Source: Pelagibius sp. (GTDB lineage Bacteria > Pseudomonadota > Alphaproteobacteria > Kiloniellales > Kiloniellaceae). Taken from it: a stretch of DNA of 64,000 nt. Positions 26,749 to 36,069 of the stretch are shown piece by piece (the stretch's first letter is position 1; every line of letters starts with the position of its first letter). The notes beneath the pieces are model-generated. The model ran no database searches. It saw only the letters and a program-made list of their open reading frames with translations, and was not told the DNA's origin. Made by a program: the position numbers and the translations under genes. The stretch spans positions 141,536 to 205,535 of the forward strand of contig NZ_JANQOI010000087.1 in the NCBI RefSeq assembly GCF_028289705.1, given 5' to 3'.

Positions 26749-27846
26749 ATGGCTGAAATCCGCGTGGAGAACCTGCTCAAGACCTTCGGCGACTTCGTCG
26801 CCGTCGCGGGCTCTTCCTTTACCGTGGCCGACGGGGACTTCTTCGTCATGCTGGGGCCCTCGGGCTGCGGCAAGACCACGACCTTGAGAATGATCGCCGG
26901 GCTGGAGCTGCCTACCTCCGGCGCCATCTACCTCGACGGCGAGGACGTCACCTTCAACCGCGCCTCCCAGCGCGACATCGCCTTCGTCTTCCAGCTCTTC
27001 GCGCTCTATCCCCATATGAACGTGCGCAAGAACATCGGCTTTCCGCTGAAGTGCATCGGCCGGCCGCGCGGCGAGATCCGCGAGCGGGTGGAGGAGACGG
27101 CACGGCTGCTGCGCATCGACCATCTGCTGAACAAGCCGGTCTCCGGCCTTGCCGGCGGCGACCGCCAGCGGGTCGCGCTGGGCCGCGCCATCGTGCGCCG
27201 CCCCAAAGCTTTTCTGATGGACGAGCCGCTGGGCACCCTGGATGCCGAGTTCCGCAACCTGATGTGCGAGGAACTGCGCTCGCTCCACGACCGCATCGAG
27301 GCAACCACGGTCTATGTGACCCATGATCAGCTCGAGGCCATGTCCATGGCTGACAAGATCGCGGTCATGAACCTGGGCTTTATCGAGCAGTTCGGTACGC
27401 CACAGGAGATCTACGACCGCCCGGCCACCATGTTCGTGGCCGACTTCATCGGCTCCCCGCCGATGAACTTCCTGCGGTTCCAGGGGGCGCTCAGCCCGGG
27501 GGCGACCGCGGTGCGCATGAACGGCGCCGAGATCGCCGTGCCCGAACTGCGCGAGGCGCGGGCGGAGGGCGAACTGGCCCTCGGCGTGCGCCCGGAGCAC
27601 ATCCGCTTCGACGCGGACTCCGCGCTGCGCGGCAAGGTCTTCGAAACCGAATACCTGGGCACCAATCAGATCGTCACCGTGGAGACTGACCACGGCATGA
27701 TCAAGGCGCGGATGCGCAACGACAGCCGCATCGTGGCGGGGGAGACCATCGGCCTGTCCTTCCTGTCGGAGCGGCTCTCCCTCTTCGAGGCGACAGACGG
27801 CCGCGCCATCAAGACGGCGCTCTTCGACGGAGGGCGCCATGGCTGA
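26749..27846 (+). CDS. ABC transporter ATP-binding protein with atypical signature motif
   Basis: ATPase of 365 residues of the MalK/UgpC class. It has Walker A GPSGCGKTT, Walker B FLMDEPLGTLD, H-loop VTHDQLEA and a C-terminal TOBE/MOI domain (LALGVRPEHIRFD). The signature is LAGGDRQRV rather than LSGGQ, and the Q-loop reads VFQLFALYPH. The gene overlaps the second ATPase by 8 bases, so a heterodimer is expected in which one of the two ATP sites would be built with the variant signature. Confidence 0.93.
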   Translation: MAEIRVENLLKTFGDFVAVAGSSFTVADGDFFVMLGPSGCGKTTTLRMIAGLELPTSGAIYLDGEDVTFNRASQRDIAFVFQLFALYPHMNVRKNIGFPLKCIGRPRGEIRERVEETARLLRIDHLLNKPVSGLAGGDRQRVALGRAIVRRPKAFLMDEPLGTLDAEFRNLMCEELRSLHDRIEATTVYVTHDQLEAMSMADKIAVMNLGFIEQFGTPQEIYDRPATMFVADFIGSPPMNFLRFQGALSPGATAVRMNGAEIAVPELREARAEGELALGVRPEHIRFDADSALRGKVFETEYLGTNQIVTVETDHGMIKARMRNDSRIVAGETIGLSFLSERLSLFEATDGRAIKTALFDGGRHG

Positions 27847-28861
27847 GGTGCGGCTGAGCGGTATCACCAAGCGCTTCGGCGAGATCACCGCCGTCGATGC
27901 CATGGATCTCACGGTGGCCGACGGCGAGTTCGTCGTGCTGCTGGGGCCCACGGGGGCGGGCAAGACGACGACCCTGCGCCTGGTTGCCGGGCTCGAGAAG
28001 GCCGACGCTGGCAGCGTGCACATCGCCGGCCAGGACGTCACGGCGGCCTCGCCGACGGTGCGCGACGTCAGCTTCGTGTTCCAGCAGTACTCCCTCTATC
28101 CGCACCTCACGGTCTACGACAATCTGGCTTTCCCCCTGCGCTCCCCGGTGCGGCGCACGCCGGAGCCGGAGATCCGCCAGCGGGTGACCGCCATTGCCGA
28201 GATGCTGCGCATCCCCCACAAGCTGGAGAACAAGGCAACCCAGCTTTCCGGCGGCGAGATGCAGCGGGTGGCCATCGGCCGCGCCCTGGTACGGGCGCCG
28301 CAGATCTATCTGATGGACGAACCGCTGTCCTCCCTGGACGCCAAGCTGCGCGCGGAGATGCGCATCGAACTGAAGCGCATCCAGAAGGAACTGGGCGCGA
28401 CCCTGCTCTACGTGACCCACGATCAGATCGAGGCCATGACCATGGCCAACCGCATCGGCGTCATCGACCAGGGCCGGCTGATCCAGGTGGGAGCGCCGCG
28501 GGAGATCTATGAGGATCCCGGCAATGTCTACGTGGCGACGCGCCTCGGCCAGCCGGCCATCAACCTCATTCCCCGGGACCTGATCCCGGCGGGCAGCCTG
28601 CCGGCGGGAACCGAGACCATCGGCGCGCGCACCGAGCACATCCGCATCCAAAAGGTGAGTGCGGAACGGGCCCAGGGAACCGTGCAGTGGATCGAACACC
28701 TGGGGGACCAGAATCACCTGCACGTCACCGTCGGTGAGCGCAAGATCACGACGCTGGTGGAACCGGACACCGAACTGGCGGTGCACGATCAGGTCTCCCT
28801 GGAGTTGATCGACCCGCTCTGTTTCGACGGCGCCGGCGAGCGCGTGAGGGCCAGCGGATGA
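27839..28861 (+). CDS. ABC transporter ATP-binding protein, second ATPase
   Basis: ATPase of 340 residues with canonical motifs: Walker A GPTGAGKTT, Q-loop VFQQYSLYPH, signature LSGGEMQRV, Walker B YLMDEPLSSLD, H-loop VTHDQIEA, and a TOBE domain with IGARTEHIRIQ. Together with the preceding ATPase it would complete the importer. It ends 19 bases before dhaL, so transport and dihydroxyacetone phosphorylation could be transcribed together. Confidence 0.94.
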   Translation: MAEVRLSGITKRFGEITAVDAMDLTVADGEFVVLLGPTGAGKTTTLRLVAGLEKADAGSVHIAGQDVTAASPTVRDVSFVFQQYSLYPHLTVYDNLAFPLRSPVRRTPEPEIRQRVTAIAEMLRIPHKLENKATQLSGGEMQRVAIGRALVRAPQIYLMDEPLSSLDAKLRAEMRIELKRIQKELGATLLYVTHDQIEAMTMANRIGVIDQGRLIQVGAPREIYEDPGNVYVATRLGQPAINLIPRDLIPAGSLPAGTETIGARTEHIRIQKVSAERAQGTVQWIEHLGDQNHLHVTVGERKITTLVEPDTELAVHDQVSLELIDPLCFDGAGERVRASG

Positions 28862-28880
28862 GACCCTGGATGAGGATCAA

Positions 28881-29507
28881 ATGCTGAGTGACAGAGAAAG
28901 CCGCCGCGCCCTGATCGCGACCGTGGCACAGGCGGTCATCGACCACGCCGACGAACTGACGGCCCTGGATCAGGCCATCGGCGACGGCGACCACGGCATC
29001 AACATGAAGCGCGGTGCCGAGGCGGTGCTGGCCGACCTCGACAGCCTGGCCGACAAGACCCTTCCGGAGGGCCTGAAGGGCATCGGCATGGCGCTGGTGA
29101 TGAAGGTGGGCGGCGCCTCCGGTCCGCTCTACGGCACCTTTCTGATGTCCCTCGGCAAGGCGCTGCCGGAGGAGGGGGGCGCTGAGGACTTGGTGGCGGC
29201 CTTCGACGCGGCCCTGCAGGCGGTGATGGCGCGCGGCAAGTCCCATCCCGGCCAGAAGACCATGCTGGATGTCTTGGCGCCGGCCCTGGAATGCCTCAAA
29301 GCCGATCCCAGGGCCCCGGCCGCGCTCTCTGCGGCGGCCGGCGCGGCGGCGGAGGCGACCATCCCCATGCAGGCCGAGCGGGGGCGCGCCTCTTTTCTGG
29401 GCGAACGCTCCATCGGCCACATGGACCCGGGCGCCCGCTCTTCGGCGCTGATCATCGACACGGTATGCAAGACCCTCGAAGCGACCGGGGAGGCGGCGGG
29501 GACATGA
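28881..29507 (+). CDS. dhaL: Dihydroxyacetone kinase ADP-binding subunit DhaL
   Basis: A 208-residue subunit that carries the tightly bound ADP used as phosphate relay from DhaM to dihydroxyacetone on DhaK. The Mg/ADP-binding motif IGDGDHGINM is at residues 33-42, and KVGGASGPLYGTF and HPGQKTMLDVL are family hallmarks. It overlaps dhaM by four bases. Confidence 0.96.
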   Translation: MLSDRESRRALIATVAQAVIDHADELTALDQAIGDGDHGINMKRGAEAVLADLDSLADKTLPEGLKGIGMALVMKVGGASGPLYGTFLMSLGKALPEEGGAEDLVAAFDAALQAVMARGKSHPGQKTMLDVLAPALECLKADPRAPAALSAAAGAAAEATIPMQAERGRASFLGERSIGHMDPGARSSALIIDTVCKTLEATGEAAGT

Positions 29508-29899
29508 GCAAGGAAAACGTTGGCATCGTCATCGTCTCCCACTCCTCCGACGTGGCGCGGGGGACGGCGGACATGGTGCGCCAGATGGTGGGTGACGAGG
29601 TGCCGCTGGCCTGGTGCGGGGGCGATCCCGATGGCGGCCTCGGGACCTCCGTCGAAACCATCCTCGGTGCCATCGATCAGGCCTGGTCCCAGGCCGGGGT
29701 GGCGATCCTGGTGGACCTCGGCGGGGCGGAGACCAACAGCGAGATGGCCATCGAGATGCAGCCCGAGGAGCGGCGTTCGCGGATCGCGATCTGCAACGCG
29801 CCCATCGTCGAGGGGGCGGTGATGGCGGCGACCGAGGCCTCCGGCGGCGCATCGCTGGACATTGTCCGGCAGACCGCCGAAGAGCTGTCGCCGGGCTGA
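29504..29899 (+). CDS. dhaM: PTS-dependent dihydroxyacetone kinase phosphotransferase subunit DhaM
   Basis: A 131-residue EIIA(Man)-like subunit: GIVIVSHSSDVARG with the phosphorylated His13, VLVDLGG in the middle, and CNAPIVEGAVMAATEAS near the end. It is a single-domain DhaM; the HPr and Enzyme I modules fused to DhaM in E. coli are encoded separately here by the next two genes. ATG 29504 overlaps dhaL; the longer frame upstream is not used. Confidence 0.95.
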   Translation: MSKENVGIVIVSHSSDVARGTADMVRQMVGDEVPLAWCGGDPDGGLGTSVETILGAIDQAWSQAGVAILVDLGGAETNSEMAIEMQPEERRSRIAICNAPIVEGAVMAATEASGGASLDIVRQTAEELSPG

Positions 29900-29942
29900 C
29901 CGGCAGGCGCTGCGAAGCAGGGTGAGACGTACGGCAAGAGAG

Positions 29943-30236
29943 ATGGCAGAAGCTTCAGTCCTCATGACCCATGCGGTCGGCCTTCATGCGCGCCCCTCGG
30001 TCAAGCTGACCAAGCTGGCCAAGACCTTTGGCTGCACGGTGGAGCTGGCCATTTCAAACGAGGGGCCCTGGATCGACGCCAAGAGCATCGTCAAGGTCAT
30101 GGGCACCAAGGCGCCGAAGGACACCGTGCTGTTTTTCCGCGCGTCGGGTGACGACGAGGACGCGGCCCTGACGGCCCTGGTCGAGCTGGTCGAGCGGGAC
30201 TTCGACGAGGGCTCGGAGGAAGCGGCCAATGCCTGA
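29943..30236 (+). CDS. ptsH: HPr-family phosphocarrier protein
   Basis: A 97-residue HPr. The active-site segment is VGLHARPSVKL with His15, followed by CTVELAISNEGPWIDAKSIVKVMGTKAPKDT, the region that in Firmicute HPr holds the regulatory Ser. Start ATG 29943 gives the standard HPr N-terminus. It overlaps the Enzyme I gene by 8 bases and lies 43 bases after dhaM. It probably serves only the dihydroxyacetone kinase. Confidence 0.94.
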   Translation: MAEASVLMTHAVGLHARPSVKLTKLAKTFGCTVELAISNEGPWIDAKSIVKVMGTKAPKDTVLFFRASGDDEDAALTALVELVERDFDEGSEEAANA

Positions 30237-31878
30237 GCCGGCCCCCTGTTCGGTTCAGGGCCGGCCGGCGGCGCCCGGACTGGCCCAGGGGCCGCTGGTG
30301 CTGCTGGACGAGACGGTGGCGGTTTCGGGACCGGCGGCGGGGCCCGACGAAGAGGCAACCCGCCTGACCCGCGCCATCGGCGCGGCGGTTGAGGACCTGA
30401 CCCGGCTCATGACGGGTCTGGATGCCGAGAGCGCCGGGATCGTCGAATTCCAGATCGCCATGCTGGAGGACGAGGCGCTGAGCGCGCCGGCCCTGGCCGG
30501 CATCGCCGAAGGGCAGGGGGCGGCCCGGGCCTGGCAGGCGGTGCTGGACGAGCAGATCGCCGACTATGCCGCGGCCGACGACGAGTACTTCCGGGCCCGG
30601 GCCAGCGACCTGACCGATCTGCGCGACCGCGTGCTGCGCAATCTGGGTGGCGGCGGCGCGACGGCGGCGGCGGTTGCCGGGGCCATCCTCACCGGCACCG
30701 ACGTGACCCCGACCCGCTTTCTGGAGATGGACTGGAGCGACGGCGGCGGCGTCGCCCTGCGCAAGGGTAGCCCCACCAGCCACGTCGCCATGCTGGCCCG
30801 GGCGCGCGGCGTGCCCATGGTGGTGGGCCTCGGCGACATCGATCTCTCGGCCCACCGCGAGGCGCTGCTGGACGGTGAGAGCGGGGCCTTGATCCTCAGT
30901 CCCGATGCGGAGGAACGCCGCCGCTTCGCCGAACAGCAGGCCGCGTTTGACGCCGCGCGCCGCGCGGCGGAGCCCTTCCGGGACAAGCCGGGCCTGACCC
31001 GCGACGGTCAGCGCATCGCCGTGCTGATCAACGTCGCCGATCCCGTCGAACTGGAGGCCCTGGACCCGGCGCTCTGCGACGGTATCGGCCTGGTGCGCAC
31101 CGAGCTGCTGTTCCACGGCGATGACGGGCTGCCGGACGAAGAGCGACAATACGCCGTCTATCGGCGCATCCTCGAGTGGGCCGGGGAACGGCCGGTCACC
31201 ATCCGCACCCTCGATGCCGGGGGCGACAAGCCCATCGCCGGTCTGACGGCGGAGGGCGAGTCGAATCCCTTTTTGGGGCTGCGCGGCCTGCGGCTGTCAC
31301 TGGCCCGGCCGGAGGTCTTTCGCGTTCAGCTCCGCGCCCTGGCCCGGGCCGCCTGTCATGGCCAGTTGAAGGTCATGCTGCCCATGGTGACGCGGCCCGA
31401 GGAGCTGCAGGCGGCCAGGCGGCTGTTCCAGGAAGTCCTCGAAGAGCTGCGCGCCGAGGGTGTCGACTGCACCGCCGCGCCGCTCGGCATCATGGTGGAG
31501 GTGCCTGCCGTCGCCATTACGCCGGAGCTTTTCGCCGGGGCGGACTTCTTTTCCATCGGCTCCAACGATCTGACCCAGTACGTCACCGCGGCGGGCCGCG
31601 ACATCGCCGCGGTGGCCGAGCTCGGCGACACGGCCAACCCGGCGGTGCTGAAGCTGATCCGCTCCTGCGTCGAGGGCGCCCGGGCCCTCGGCATCGAGGT
31701 CAGTCTCTGCGGCGATGCCGGCGGCGAGCCGGCCCTCATTCCGGACCTTCTGGACTGCGGCTTGCGCTCGCTCTCGGTGGCGCCGGCCGCGCTGGGGCGG
31801 ACCAAGGCGGCCATCGCCGAGGTCGACCTCGCTGGGCGGGCCGAAAATGGTTCGGAGGGGCGGCATGGCCAAGCCTGA
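30229..31878 (+). CDS. ptsI: PTS Enzyme I (phosphoenolpyruvate-protein phosphotransferase)
   Basis: A 549-residue Enzyme I that transfers phosphate from PEP to HPr. The phospho-His domain carries SPTSHVAMLARARGVPMVVG with His185, and the PEP-binding barrel carries GIGLVRTELLF, RTLDAGGDKP and SIGSNDLTQY, with the acid/base Cys494 in LCGDAGG. The length is close to the family norm. It starts inside the HPr gene and ends 14 bases into the HTH gene. Confidence 0.95.
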   Translation: MPEPAPCSVQGRPAAPGLAQGPLVLLDETVAVSGPAAGPDEEATRLTRAIGAAVEDLTRLMTGLDAESAGIVEFQIAMLEDEALSAPALAGIAEGQGAARAWQAVLDEQIADYAAADDEYFRARASDLTDLRDRVLRNLGGGGATAAAVAGAILTGTDVTPTRFLEMDWSDGGGVALRKGSPTSHVAMLARARGVPMVVGLGDIDLSAHREALLDGESGALILSPDAEERRRFAEQQAAFDAARRAAEPFRDKPGLTRDGQRIAVLINVADPVELEALDPALCDGIGLVRTELLFHGDDGLPDEERQYAVYRRILEWAGERPVTIRTLDAGGDKPIAGLTAEGESNPFLGLRGLRLSLARPEVFRVQLRALARAACHGQLKVMLPMVTRPEELQAARRLFQEVLEELRAEGVDCTAAPLGIMVEVPAVAITPELFAGADFFSIGSNDLTQYVTAAGRDIAAVAELGDTANPAVLKLIRSCVEGARALGIEVSLCGDAGGEPALIPDLLDCGLRSLSVAPAALGRTKAAIAEVDLAGRAENGSEGRHGQA

Positions 31879-32290
31879 AGCGTTCGCCTCGGAAGATGCG
31901 GTCACCGAATACAAGGCCGTGCTGCGGACGGTCCTCGACCAGCGCCCCTCGGGCACCCGCCAGCGGCTGGCCACCGCCCTCGGCAAGAACCGCAGCTTCA
32001 TCTCGCAGATCTCCAATCCGGCCTATTCAGTGCCGATTCCGGCCCGCCACCTGGATGTGATCTTCGAGATCTGCCATTTCTCCGTGGACGAGCGTCAGGC
32101 CTTTCTGTCGGCCTATGGCCGGGCCCATCCGCGGCGGCTGAACCTGATCAAGGACGGGGCGCCGACCCGCGAGCACCGCATCCGCCTGCCGGACCTTGGC
32201 GATGAAGCGCGCAATCGCGAGCTGGAGCGGGTGGTCGACGAGTTCATTCAAAAGGTGACGCGGCTCTTCGAGCAGACCTGGAGCCGCTGA
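31865..32290 (+). CDS. HTH-containing protein in the dha operon, putative regulator
   Basis: A 141-residue protein. Residues about 31-50 (RQRLATALGKNRSFISQIS) read as a helix-turn-helix of the XRE/lambda-repressor kind; the C-terminal part, ELERVVDEFIQKVTRLFEQ, is a probable amphipathic dimerisation helix. The gene overlaps Enzyme I by 14 bases and precedes dhaK by 54, so it belongs to the operon. Its size is too small for the DhaR/DhaS regulators I know. A role as autoregulator or sensor of the PTS state is inference. Confidence 0.75.
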   Translation: MAKPEAFASEDAVTEYKAVLRTVLDQRPSGTRQRLATALGKNRSFISQISNPAYSVPIPARHLDVIFEICHFSVDERQAFLSAYGRAHPRRLNLIKDGAPTREHRIRLPDLGDEARNRELERVVDEFIQKVTRLFEQTWSR

Positions 32291-32344
32291 GGACGCAATC
32301 GAAGCGGGGGCCGATGAGCACCCCGGTCAGTTGAGGGGAAGGCG

Positions 32345-33334
32345 ATGAAAAAGCTGATCAATGCCACGGAAACCGTTCTCACCGAGAGCCTGGATGGCTT
32401 CGTCTCGGCCCACGGCGATATTGTCGCGCTGGGCGATGAGCACAAGTTCGTCCGCCGTGTCTCCCCGAAACCCGGCAAGGTGGCCCTGATCTCCGGCGGC
32501 GGTTCCGGCCACGAGCCGCTGCATGCCGGTTTCGTTGGCCACGGCATGCTGGACGCGGCCTGTCCCGGCCAGGTCTTCACCTCGCCGACTCCGGACCAGA
32601 TGCTGGCTGCCGCCGAGGCGGTGGATGGCGGCGCCGGGTCCCTGTTCATCGTCAAGAACTACGAAGGCGACGTCATGAACTTCGAGATGGCCGCCGAGAT
32701 GGCGGGCGGCGAGGTCATGACGGTGCTGACCGACGACGACGTGGCGGTGGAGACCTCGACCTTCTCCACCGGCCGCCGCGGGGTGGCGGGCACGCTCCTG
32801 GTCGAGAAGGTGCTGGGGGCGGCGGCCGAGGAGGGCACCGATCTCGCGGCGCTGAAGGCCCTCGGCGACCGGGCCAACGGTCTCACCCGCTCCATGGGCG
32901 TGGCGCTCACCAGTTGCACGGTGCCGGCGGCCGGGACGCCCACCTTCGAACTGGGCGAGAACGAGATGGAAATGGGCGTCGGCATTCACGGCGAGCCGGG
33001 CCGCCGCCGGGTGCCCCTGGCCGAGGCCAGCGACATCGCCGAGGAGATGGTCGCCGCCATCACCTCGGACCTCGGCGACAAGGCGCGCGGCGAGGCCTTC
33101 GTGCTGCTCAACGGCTTCGGCGGCACGCCGCTGATGGAGCTCTATCTGATGTTCAATGCCGCGCAGCAGCTTCTCGGCCGCCGCGGCGTCACCGTGTCGC
33201 GCTCTCTGGTTGGCAATTACGTCACCTCCCTGGAGATGGCCGGCTGCTCGCTCACGGTGACCATGCTGGATGACGAACTGCGGCGCCTCTGGGACGCGCC
33301 GGTGCATACTCCCGCCCTCAGGTGGGGAATGTAA
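32345..33334 (+). CDS. dhaK: Dihydroxyacetone kinase substrate-binding subunit DhaK
   Basis: A 329-residue subunit that binds dihydroxyacetone covalently through a His hemiaminal; MGVGIHGEPG with His215 is intact. The N-terminal glycine-rich loop ISGGGSGHEPLHAGFVG and KNYEGDVMNFEMAAE are family signatures. GGGGAAGG lies before the ATG. It is the last gene of the operon; no strong terminator is seen behind it. Confidence 0.96.
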   Translation: MKKLINATETVLTESLDGFVSAHGDIVALGDEHKFVRRVSPKPGKVALISGGGSGHEPLHAGFVGHGMLDAACPGQVFTSPTPDQMLAAAEAVDGGAGSLFIVKNYEGDVMNFEMAAEMAGGEVMTVLTDDDVAVETSTFSTGRRGVAGTLLVEKVLGAAAEEGTDLAALKALGDRANGLTRSMGVALTSCTVPAAGTPTFELGENEMEMGVGIHGEPGRRRVPLAEASDIAEEMVAAITSDLGDKARGEAFVLLNGFGGTPLMELYLMFNAAQQLLGRRGVTVSRSLVGNYVTSLEMAGCSLTVTMLDDELRRLWDAPVHTPALRWGM

Positions 33335-33452
33335 AAGACGTTTTTTCAATAGGTTCTGCGCGGTTCCTCGTGTGATCTCTGGGGATGGCTGAGCCGCTCT
33401 AGCGCTTGTCCACAGGGATTTCCTGTTGTCGGCAGGTGGTATCTGGACTATT

Positions 33453-33467
33453 GTATACCAAGAACCA
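33453..33467. promoter_or_regulatory. Putative GntR operator, site 1
   Basis: GTATACCA-AGAA-CCA, within TTGTATACCA, lies 58 bases before the GntR/FCD gene in a 191-base gap. The same GTATACCA-N4-CCA pattern recurs at 41405 and 44808. The GTATAC core is palindromic, as expected for a dimeric GntR protein. This site would give autoregulation and control of oxc-frc downstream. Confidence 0.6.
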
Positions 33468-33525
33468 GGCCCTTGGTTTCAGGGGTCTGGATCGGTCCGA
33501 TCCACGCTAGCGAACGACCCTGCCG

Positions 33526-34215
33526 ATGCTGTCGCACAAGCTCGAAGTCAAGCCCATCGAGACCTCCTTCAGCCTGAAGGAGCACATCTACGAGACCCTG
33601 CGCGACGGCATCACCTCGATGAACATCTACGCCGAGGACGCGCAGCTCAAGCTGGACGAACGCCAGCTTTCGGAGCAGCTCGGTATCAGCCGCACGCCGA
33701 TCCGCGAGGCGCTGGCGCGCCTGGAGCAGGAGGGGCTGGTCACGGTGATCCCGCGCCGCGGGGTCTTCATCGTGCGCAAGACCCGCAAGGAGATCCTGGA
33801 GATGATCACCGTCTGGGCGGCGCTGGAGAGCATGGCCGCCCGCCTGATCATCCAGACCGCCTCCGACGAGGCGATCGCCTCCCTGCGCAAGATCTTCACC
33901 TCCTTCGAGAACGGCCAGGTGCAGGCGCGCATCGACGAGTATTCCGACCGTAACATCGACTTTCACCAGACCATCCTGGAGCTCAGCGGCTGCGCCCTCC
34001 TGAAGGAGACGGCCGACCGGCTGTTCGTCCACATGAAGGGCATCCGCGCCCGCACCATCGCCGAGCAGGACCGGGCCAAGCGCTCGATCATCGACCACCT
34101 GCACATCATCGAGGCGCTGGAAGCCCGGGATACCGAACTGGCGGAGCGGCTGGTGCGCGAACACACCTTGAATCTCGCTGCGCATATCGAAGCGCACGTC
34201 GACTATCTCGATTGA
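33526..34215 (+). CDS. GntR-family regulator, FCD subfamily
   Basis: A 229-residue regulator with an N-terminal winged helix (LSEQLGISRTPIREALARLEQEGLVTVIPRRGVFIV) and an all-helical FCD domain in which RNIDFHQTILELSG and RSIIDHLHIIEALEARD hold the usual metal-binding Asp/His positions. FCD proteins sense small organic acids. It sits directly in front of oxc-frc, which makes an oxalate or formyl-CoA-related effector plausible. Confidence 0.93.
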   Translation: MLSHKLEVKPIETSFSLKEHIYETLRDGITSMNIYAEDAQLKLDERQLSEQLGISRTPIREALARLEQEGLVTVIPRRGVFIVRKTRKEILEMITVWAALESMAARLIIQTASDEAIASLRKIFTSFENGQVQARIDEYSDRNIDFHQTILELSGCALLKETADRLFVHMKGIRARTIAEQDRAKRSIIDHLHIIEALEARDTELAERLVREHTLNLAAHIEAHVDYLD

Positions 34216-34281
34216 CCACAACAATTTGCCCAGGGCGTAGCAACGGCCCGGACGGCCAAGGGTTTTCAGGGAGCGAACGGA

Positions 34282-36027
34282 ATGTCAGCAAGCGTACAGA
34301 GCATCGATGCCACTGTCAGTGAAGCCGAGGCGCCGGAGGCGCTGACCGACGGTTTTCATCTCGTCATCGACGCCCTCAAGCTCAACGGCATCGAGACGAT
34401 CTACAACGTACCGGGGATCCCGATCACGGACCTGGGCCGCTACATGCAGGCCGAGGGCATGCGGGTGCTGTCCTTCCGGCACGAGCAGCACGCCGGCTAT
34501 GCCGCCGCCATCGCCGGCTTCCTGACCAAGAAGCCCGGCGTCTGCATGACGGTCTCCGCGCCCGGCTTTCTCAACGGCCTGACGGCGCTCGCCCACGCCA
34601 CCACCAACTGTTTTCCGATGATCCTGATCAGCGGCTCCTCCGAGCGGGAGATCGTCGACCTGCAGCAGGGCGACTATGAGGAGATGGACCAGCTCGCTAT
34701 CGCCAAGCCGCTCTGCAAGGCCGCGTACCGTGTACTCCACGCCGAGGACATCGGCATCGGCATCGCGCGGGCGATCCGTTCGGCGCTCTCCGGGCGGCCC
34801 GGCGGCGTCTATCTGGACTTGCCGGCGCAGCTTCTGGGCCAGACCATGGAGGCCGCGGCCGGTGCGAAGTCGCTGGTCAAGGTGGTCGATGCGGCGCCGC
34901 GCCAATTGCCGGCGCCGGAGGCGGTCCAGCGTGCACTGGAGGTCCTGAAGGGCGCCGAGCGCCCCCTGATCATCCTCGGCAAGGGCGCCGCCTATGCCCA
35001 GGCCGACGATGAGATCCGGGCGCTCGTGGAGAAGAGCGGCTTTCCCTATCTGCCCATGAGCATGGCCAAGGGACTGCTGCCCGACACGCACCCGCAGTCG
35101 GCGGGCCCGGCACGCTCCCTCGTGCTGAAGGAGGCCGACGTCGTGCTGATGATCGGGGCGCGGCTCAACTGGCTGCTCTCCCACGGCAAGGGCAAGTCCT
35201 GGGGAACCGCGCCCAAGAAATTCGTGCAGATCGACATCGAGCCCAAGGAGATGGACAGCAACGTCGAGATCGCGGCACCCTTGGTGGGCGATATCGGCTC
35301 CTGCGTCTCAGCGCTGCTGGAGGGCATGGGCGACGGCTGGGCCCCGCCGCCGGCGGTCTGGACCGAGGCGGTCCGGGCGAAAAAGGAAACCAACGTCGAG
35401 CGCATGGCACCCAAGCTGCGCAACAACAACGTGCCGATGGACTATCACGGGGCGCTGGGGGTGCTGCGCACCATCATCGCCGAGCGTCCGGACGCCATTC
35501 TCGTGAACGAGGGCGCCAACACCCTCGATTTCGCGCGCAGCATCATCGACATGTACAAGCCGCGCAAGCGCCTGGATGTCGGCACCTGGGGCATCATGGG
35601 GATCGGCATGGGCCAGGCCATCGCCGCGGCGGTGGAGACCGGGCACCCGGTGCTGGCGGTCGAGGGCGACAGCGCCTTCGGGTTTTCCGGCATGGAGATT
35701 GAGACGATCTGCCGCTACAACCTGCCGATCTGCGTGGTGGTCTTCAACAACGGCGGCATCTACCGGGGAACCGACGTGAACCCCACCGACGGGCCCGACG
35801 TGGCGACCACCGTCTTCGTCAAGAACGCCCGCTACGACAAGATGATGGAGGCCTTCGGCGGCGCCGGCTACCACGTGACCTCACCCGACGAACTGCGCCG
35901 CGCGGTGGAAGCGGCCATGGCCTCCGGCAGGCCGGCGCTGGTGAACGCGGTGATCGACGAGAAGGCCGGCACCGAGAGCGGGCGCATCGGCAATCTCAAT
36001 CCGCAGAGCGTGGTTGCCAAGAAGTAA
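34282..36027 (+). CDS. oxc: Oxalyl-CoA decarboxylase
   Basis: A 581-residue thiamine-diphosphate enzyme converting oxalyl-CoA to formyl-CoA and CO2. It has the N-terminal PYR domain ([32 protein letters not shown] with the cofactor-activating Glu), a central domain, and the C-terminal ThDP-binding region [20 protein letters not shown]...NNGGIYRG. Length and the specific start match oxalyl-CoA decarboxylases rather than acetolactate synthase. It is followed after 42 bases by formyl-CoA transferase, its usual partner. Confidence 0.96.
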   Translation: MSASVQSIDATVSEAEAPEALTDGFHLVIDALKLNGIETIYNVPGIPITDLGRYMQAEGMRVLSFRHEQHAGYAAAIAGFLTKKPGVCMTVSAPGFLNGLTALAHATTNCFPMILISGSSEREIVDLQQGDYEEMDQLAIAKPLCKAAYRVLHAEDIGIGIARAIRSALSGRPGGVYLDLPAQLLGQTMEAAAGAKSLVKVVDAAPRQLPAPEAVQRALEVLKGAERPLIILGKGAAYAQADDEIRALVEKSGFPYLPMSMAKGLLPDTHPQSAGPARSLVLKEADVVLMIGARLNWLLSHGKGKSWGTAPKKFVQIDIEPKEMDSNVEIAAPLVGDIGSCVSALLEGMGDGWAPPPAVWTEAVRAKKETNVERMAPKLRNNNVPMDYHGALGVLRTIIAERPDAILVNEGANTLDFARSIIDMYKPRKRLDVGTWGIMGIGMGQAIAAAVETGHPVLAVEGDSAFGFSGMEIETICRYNLPICVVVFNNGGIYRGTDVNPTDGPDVATTVFVKNARYDKMMEAFGGAGYHVTSPDELRRAVEAAMASGRPALVNAVIDEKAGTESGRIGNLNPQSVVAKK

Positions 36028-36069
36028 TCCCGCGCCCGAGAAACAACGCTTCAAGAACAGGAGCCCGCA

